From Desulfobacterales bacterium (lineage in GTDB: Bacteria; Desulfobacterota; Desulfobacteria; Desulfobacterales; JAUCGF01), in the NCBI GenBank assembly GCA_029940345.1, contig JAOZRC010000273.1, positions 1-7,174 of the forward strand: a stretch of 7,174 bases of DNA, read 5' to 3'. Each line of letters opens with the position of its first letter. Position 1 is the first letter of the stretch. The notes under the pieces were generated by a model. It was given only the letters and a program-made list of their open reading frames with translations, searched no databases and was not told where the DNA came from. Made by a program: the position numbers and the translations under genes. Below are positions 5,592 through 7,174 of the stretch, piece by piece.

Positions 5592-6319
5592 TAATCGTCT
5601 TCTTCCTTTTCCCTGATGAGGTCACGATCGATGATATTTAAAAAATCGGCTGCAAAACTTTGCAATTCGGTTTCAATAATCCGGATTTTCTGCATGAAAA
5701 AATTGAAAGCGATGACTGCGGGAATGGCTGCCGCCAATCCGGCGGCTGTGGCAATCAATGCTTCGGAAATTCCGGGTGCCACCGCGGCCAGTGAAGCCGA
5801 GCCTTTCAACCCGATGTCATGGAAAGAATTCATGATCCCCCAGACCGTTCCGAACAAGCCGATAAACGGAGCCGTATTGCCGGTGGTGGCTAAAAATGGC
5901 ACCATTTGGGTCATGCGTGTCACTTCGGTGTTGATCGCCCGGCGCAACGCGCGCTGCACTGTGCCCGTACCGGCAAAACGACCGTTCAAAGTGGATTCTT
6001 TCGATCCGGATGACTTCCTGGACAGCGGCGCGCCAGACTGACTCAATTTTTGCAGTTCCACATAGCCGACGCTGAAAATTCGGGCAATCGGGCTTTTCGT
6101 CAGTTTACGCGCTTTGCCAAACGCATCGGCAAAATCGCGGCTTCTCCAAAAAAAATCCGTGAAATAGGCCGATTCCCTGAACGCCTTTTTCAAGTAACGG
6201 TACTTTACAATCATAATGGTCCATGACATGATCGAAAAAAACAGCAGGAGTACCAGCACAAACTGGACCATCAGCCCCGCATTCATAATCATGTGAATAA
6301 CATCAGTTTGCTGCGACAT
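5591..6319 (-). CDS. tolQ: Tol-Pal motor subunit TolQ (MotA/TolQ/ExbB family)
   Basis: TolQ forms the inner-membrane channel ring that, with TolR, converts proton flow into TolA movement. The 242-residue product has three membrane helices (about 15-38, 141-165, 180-208) and a large cytoplasmic loop between the first two. The signature ATTGNTAPFIGLFGTVWGIM is intact. T158 and T191 are 33 residues apart, matching the spacing of the functional threonines T145 and T178 of E. coli TolQ. The loop has a Ser/Gly/Lys-rich stretch (about 94-115), which may explain the slightly greater length. It is the first gene of the cluster; only a weak purine patch (CAGAG) precedes its ATG. It is divergent from the sdhC-like gene across a 388-nt spacer, and no clear promoter was recognised. 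Confidence 0.96.
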   Translation of the reverse strand: MSQQTDVIHMIMNAGLMVQFVLVLLLFFSIMSWTIMIVKYRYLKKAFRESAYFTDFFWRSRDFADAFGKARKLTKSPIARIFSVGYVELQKLSQSGAPLSRKSSGSKESTLNGRFAGTGTVQRALRRAINTEVTRMTQMVPFLATTGNTAPFIGLFGTVWGIMNSFHDIGLKGSASLAAVAPGISEALIATAAGLAAAIPAVIAFNFFMQKIRIIETELQSFAADFLNIIDRDLIREKEEDD

Positions 6320-6395
6320 TATAAACTACTCTGTTCTGTTTGATATATATTAATTTAAGGTATGGTTCACACTCCCTTAGAAATCCGACAACAAG

Positions 6396-6436
6396 CCCGC
6401 CAATTTGTATTTTGCGGCTATTAATCACAAGGCGGG
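6396..6436. repeat. Inverted repeat CCCGCC...GGCGGG
   Basis: CCCGCC (6396-6401) pairs with GGCGGG (6431-6436), and TTGT (6405-6408) with ACAA (6427-6430) after a 3-nt bulge. Read on the minus strand, the segment from 6464 leftward (hairpin, GTCCCG, CTTGTG, TTAATAGC) resembles the left-edge repeat at 6-55, so this is probably part of the same repeat group. Confidence 0.45.
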
Positions 6437-6447
6437 ACGAATGTAAA

Positions 6448-6464
6448 GCGGAAAGCTGTTCCGC
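6448..6464. repeat. Hairpin motif GCGGAACAGCTTTCCGC, copy 2 (inverted)
   Basis: GCGGAA (6448-6453) and TTCCGC (6459-6464) form a 6-bp stem with loop AGCTG, followed on the plus strand by CTTTTC. Its reverse complement differs by one base in 17 from positions 6-22. No plus-strand gene ends here, so a terminator role is unlikely. Confidence 0.5.
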
Positions 6465-6563
6465 CTTTTCAACAGGATATCGGGGACATCCCGAAAGTAT
6501 GAACGATTTTGACAGTATAAATAATAAATGTTATATCAACTGAAACAGCGTGTCAAGAAATTT

Positions 6564-6598
6564 GGACATCCTTTATTGAAACATCGTAATAATGCACC
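6564..6598. repeat. Faint trace of the GGCATCC-type repeat end
   Basis: GGACATCCTTTATTG and then TAATAATGCAC recall the left end at 1206-1246 (GACATCCTTCATTG, then TTAATTTGCAC). Similarity is limited to short blocks, so this is tentative. Confidence 0.3.
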
Positions 6599-6697
6599 TC
6601 CCAAATCACCTGACTTACTTTACACCAAGCAAAAAGATATTGACATTATGAACAAAAAAACCTAATCGCTATGTTTTGTTTATAAAATACTATTTTC

Positions 6698-6702
6698 GGA
6701 GG
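6698..6702 (+). promoter_or_regulatory. Shine-Dalgarno GGAGG for the sdhC-like gene
   Basis: TTTTCGGAGGATAAAATG: GGAGG lies 5 nt before the ATG at 6708, supporting that start. Confidence 0.85.
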
Positions 6703-6707
6703 ATAAA

Positions 6708-7174
6708 ATGAATTGGATTATTCTGACTTTTTCATCTTCAATCGGTAAAAAATTGATGATGGCACTCACCGGACTGGGTTTTATCGGTTTTTTGACCGCC
6801 CACCTGGTAGGTAATTTGACCCTTTACAGCGGCAAAGACAGTTTTAATTTGTATGCCGAAAAACTGCATTCAATGGGTCCGCTGATAACGTTTGCCGAGT
6901 TAGGGCTTCTATTCTTTGCCATCGTGCATATTACCACCGGTGCGGTTCTTTTTTGGCAAAATTTTAAAGCACGGCCGGATGCATACGTGGTTAAGAAAAA
7001 CGCCGGTGGCCGGACAATTGGCTCAATGACAATGCCTTACAGCGGTTTCCTGATTTTATTATTCGTCATTTTGCACCTGGCCGATTTTCATTTTTTGGAT
7101 AAATCCGGAACAACGATTTTTCATATCGTCGCGCGCACATTTGCCAGCCCGCGTTATATCCTGATCTACACAAT
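6708..7174 (+). CDS. sdhC: Succinate dehydrogenase/fumarate reductase cytochrome b558 subunit (partial, 3' end missing)
   Basis: This is the membrane anchor subunit of a type-B succinate:quinone oxidoreductase, carrying hemes b and the quinone site and passing electrons between quinones and the flavoprotein/iron-sulfur subunits. The window holds 155 codons with no stop; family members run to roughly 200-230 residues, so the C-terminus lies beyond the edge. The start is fixed by GGAGG. Visible features are the opening S-S-S-I-G-K-K-x-x-M-A-L-T-G-L, membrane helices at about 18-40, 58-83 and 111-130, and H32 (TAHLVGN), H74 (IVHITTG) and H123 (ILHLAD). These fit three of the four axial heme ligands of the family; the fourth is expected past the window. 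Loop residues 84-110 are basic. The sdhA and sdhB genes would be expected to follow. It is divergent from tolQ with no functional link evident. Confidence 0.88.
   Translation, partial: MNWIILTFSSSIGKKLMMALTGLGFIGFLTAHLVGNLTLYSGKDSFNLYAEKLHSMGPLITFAELGLLFFAIVHITTGAVLFWQNFKARPDAYVVKKNAGGRTIGSMTMPYSGFLILLFVILHLADFHFLDKSGTTIFHIVARTFASPRYILIYT

Larger units (their letters stand above)
6320..6707. other. Divergent tolQ/sdhC intergenic region with several inverted repeats
   Basis: This spacer must hold the promoters for the Tol cluster (leftward) and the sdh genes (rightward). No gene is supported. From left to right I see an AT-rich stretch next to tolQ, a CCCGCC/GGCGGG inverted pair, a GCGGAA/TTCCGC hairpin, a TCGGG/CCCGA stem (about 6479-6493), a trace of the GGCATCC repeat family near 6564, and the sdhC ribosome site. 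A TTGACA occurs at 6640-6645 but lacks a convincing -10 partner. Confidence 0.45.

Noticed and set aside
5616..6041. 141-codon plus-strand open frame
   Set aside because: It is antisense to well-conserved tolQ; a shadow frame.
6340..6543. 67-codon plus-strand open frame in the tolQ/sdhC spacer
   Set aside because: It has no ribosome site, crosses several inverted repeats and shows no protein-like pattern.
6640..6668. TTGACA as a -35 box for sdhC
   Set aside because: At 17-nt spacing the -10 would be TAATCG, a poor match; the better AT-rich hexamers are too far away. Not strong enough to list as a promoter.
1..7174. A new defence, secretion or biosynthetic system
   Set aside because: All protein-coding genes belong to known families (Tol-Pal and succinate dehydrogenase); only the non-coding repeats and possible RNA structures are out of the ordinary.

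Overview
The window carries a nearly complete Tol-Pal cell-envelope cluster on the minus strand, followed by the start of a divergent succinate dehydrogenase/fumarate reductase cytochrome b gene on the plus strand. In transcription order (right to left) the cluster is tolQ (6319-5591), tolR (5591-5160), tolA (4828-3884), tolB (3708-2353), pal (2322-1765) and cpoB/ybgF (966-121). The plus-strand sdhC-like gene begins at 6708 and runs off the right edge. The cluster implies a diderm (Gram-negative) bacterium. The AT-leaning composition, the TonB-type C-terminus of TolA, the lipoprotein form of CpoB, the style of the Pal signal peptide and the type-B (cytochrome b558) SdhC suggest Desulfobacterota, perhaps Desulfobacterales. 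That placement is an impression from protein style, not a database result.

How the genes work together: TolQ and TolR form the inner-membrane, proton-driven motor. TolA is the periplasm-spanning arm it energises. TolB is the periplasmic propeller that shuttles between TolA and Pal. Pal is the outer-membrane lipoprotein that holds peptidoglycan. CpoB is a coiled-coil/TPR accessory protein. Together they constrict the outer membrane at division and maintain envelope integrity. The key residues I looked for are present: two motor threonines in TolQ, the membrane aspartate in TolR, the S-x3-H motif in the TolA membrane helix, and the Asp/Arg pair of the OmpA-like domain in Pal.

The unusual part is the spacing. 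tolQ-tolR overlap by one base and tolB-pal are 30 nt apart, but tolR-tolA are 331 nt apart, tolA-tolB 175 nt, pal-cpoB about 800 nt and tolQ-sdhC 388 nt. The three gaps over 300 nt, and the stretch just after cpoB, hold short non-coding repeats. One is a 139-bp element with perfect 11-bp inverted ends between tolR and tolA, and pieces of the same family lie at 34-118, 1206-1246 and possibly 6564-6598. Between pal and cpoB there are also a cluster of REP-like arms (1264-1450) and a 180-bp MITE-like element with 14/15-matching inverted ends (1513-1692). A 9-bp perfect hairpin lies just upstream of tolB, and its downstream arm could also pair with the end of tolA.

I see no rRNA, tRNA, CRISPR array, intact transposase gene or unknown protein system. 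The coding content is conventional; the points of interest are the invading repeats and the possible RNA structures within an otherwise co-transcribed machine.
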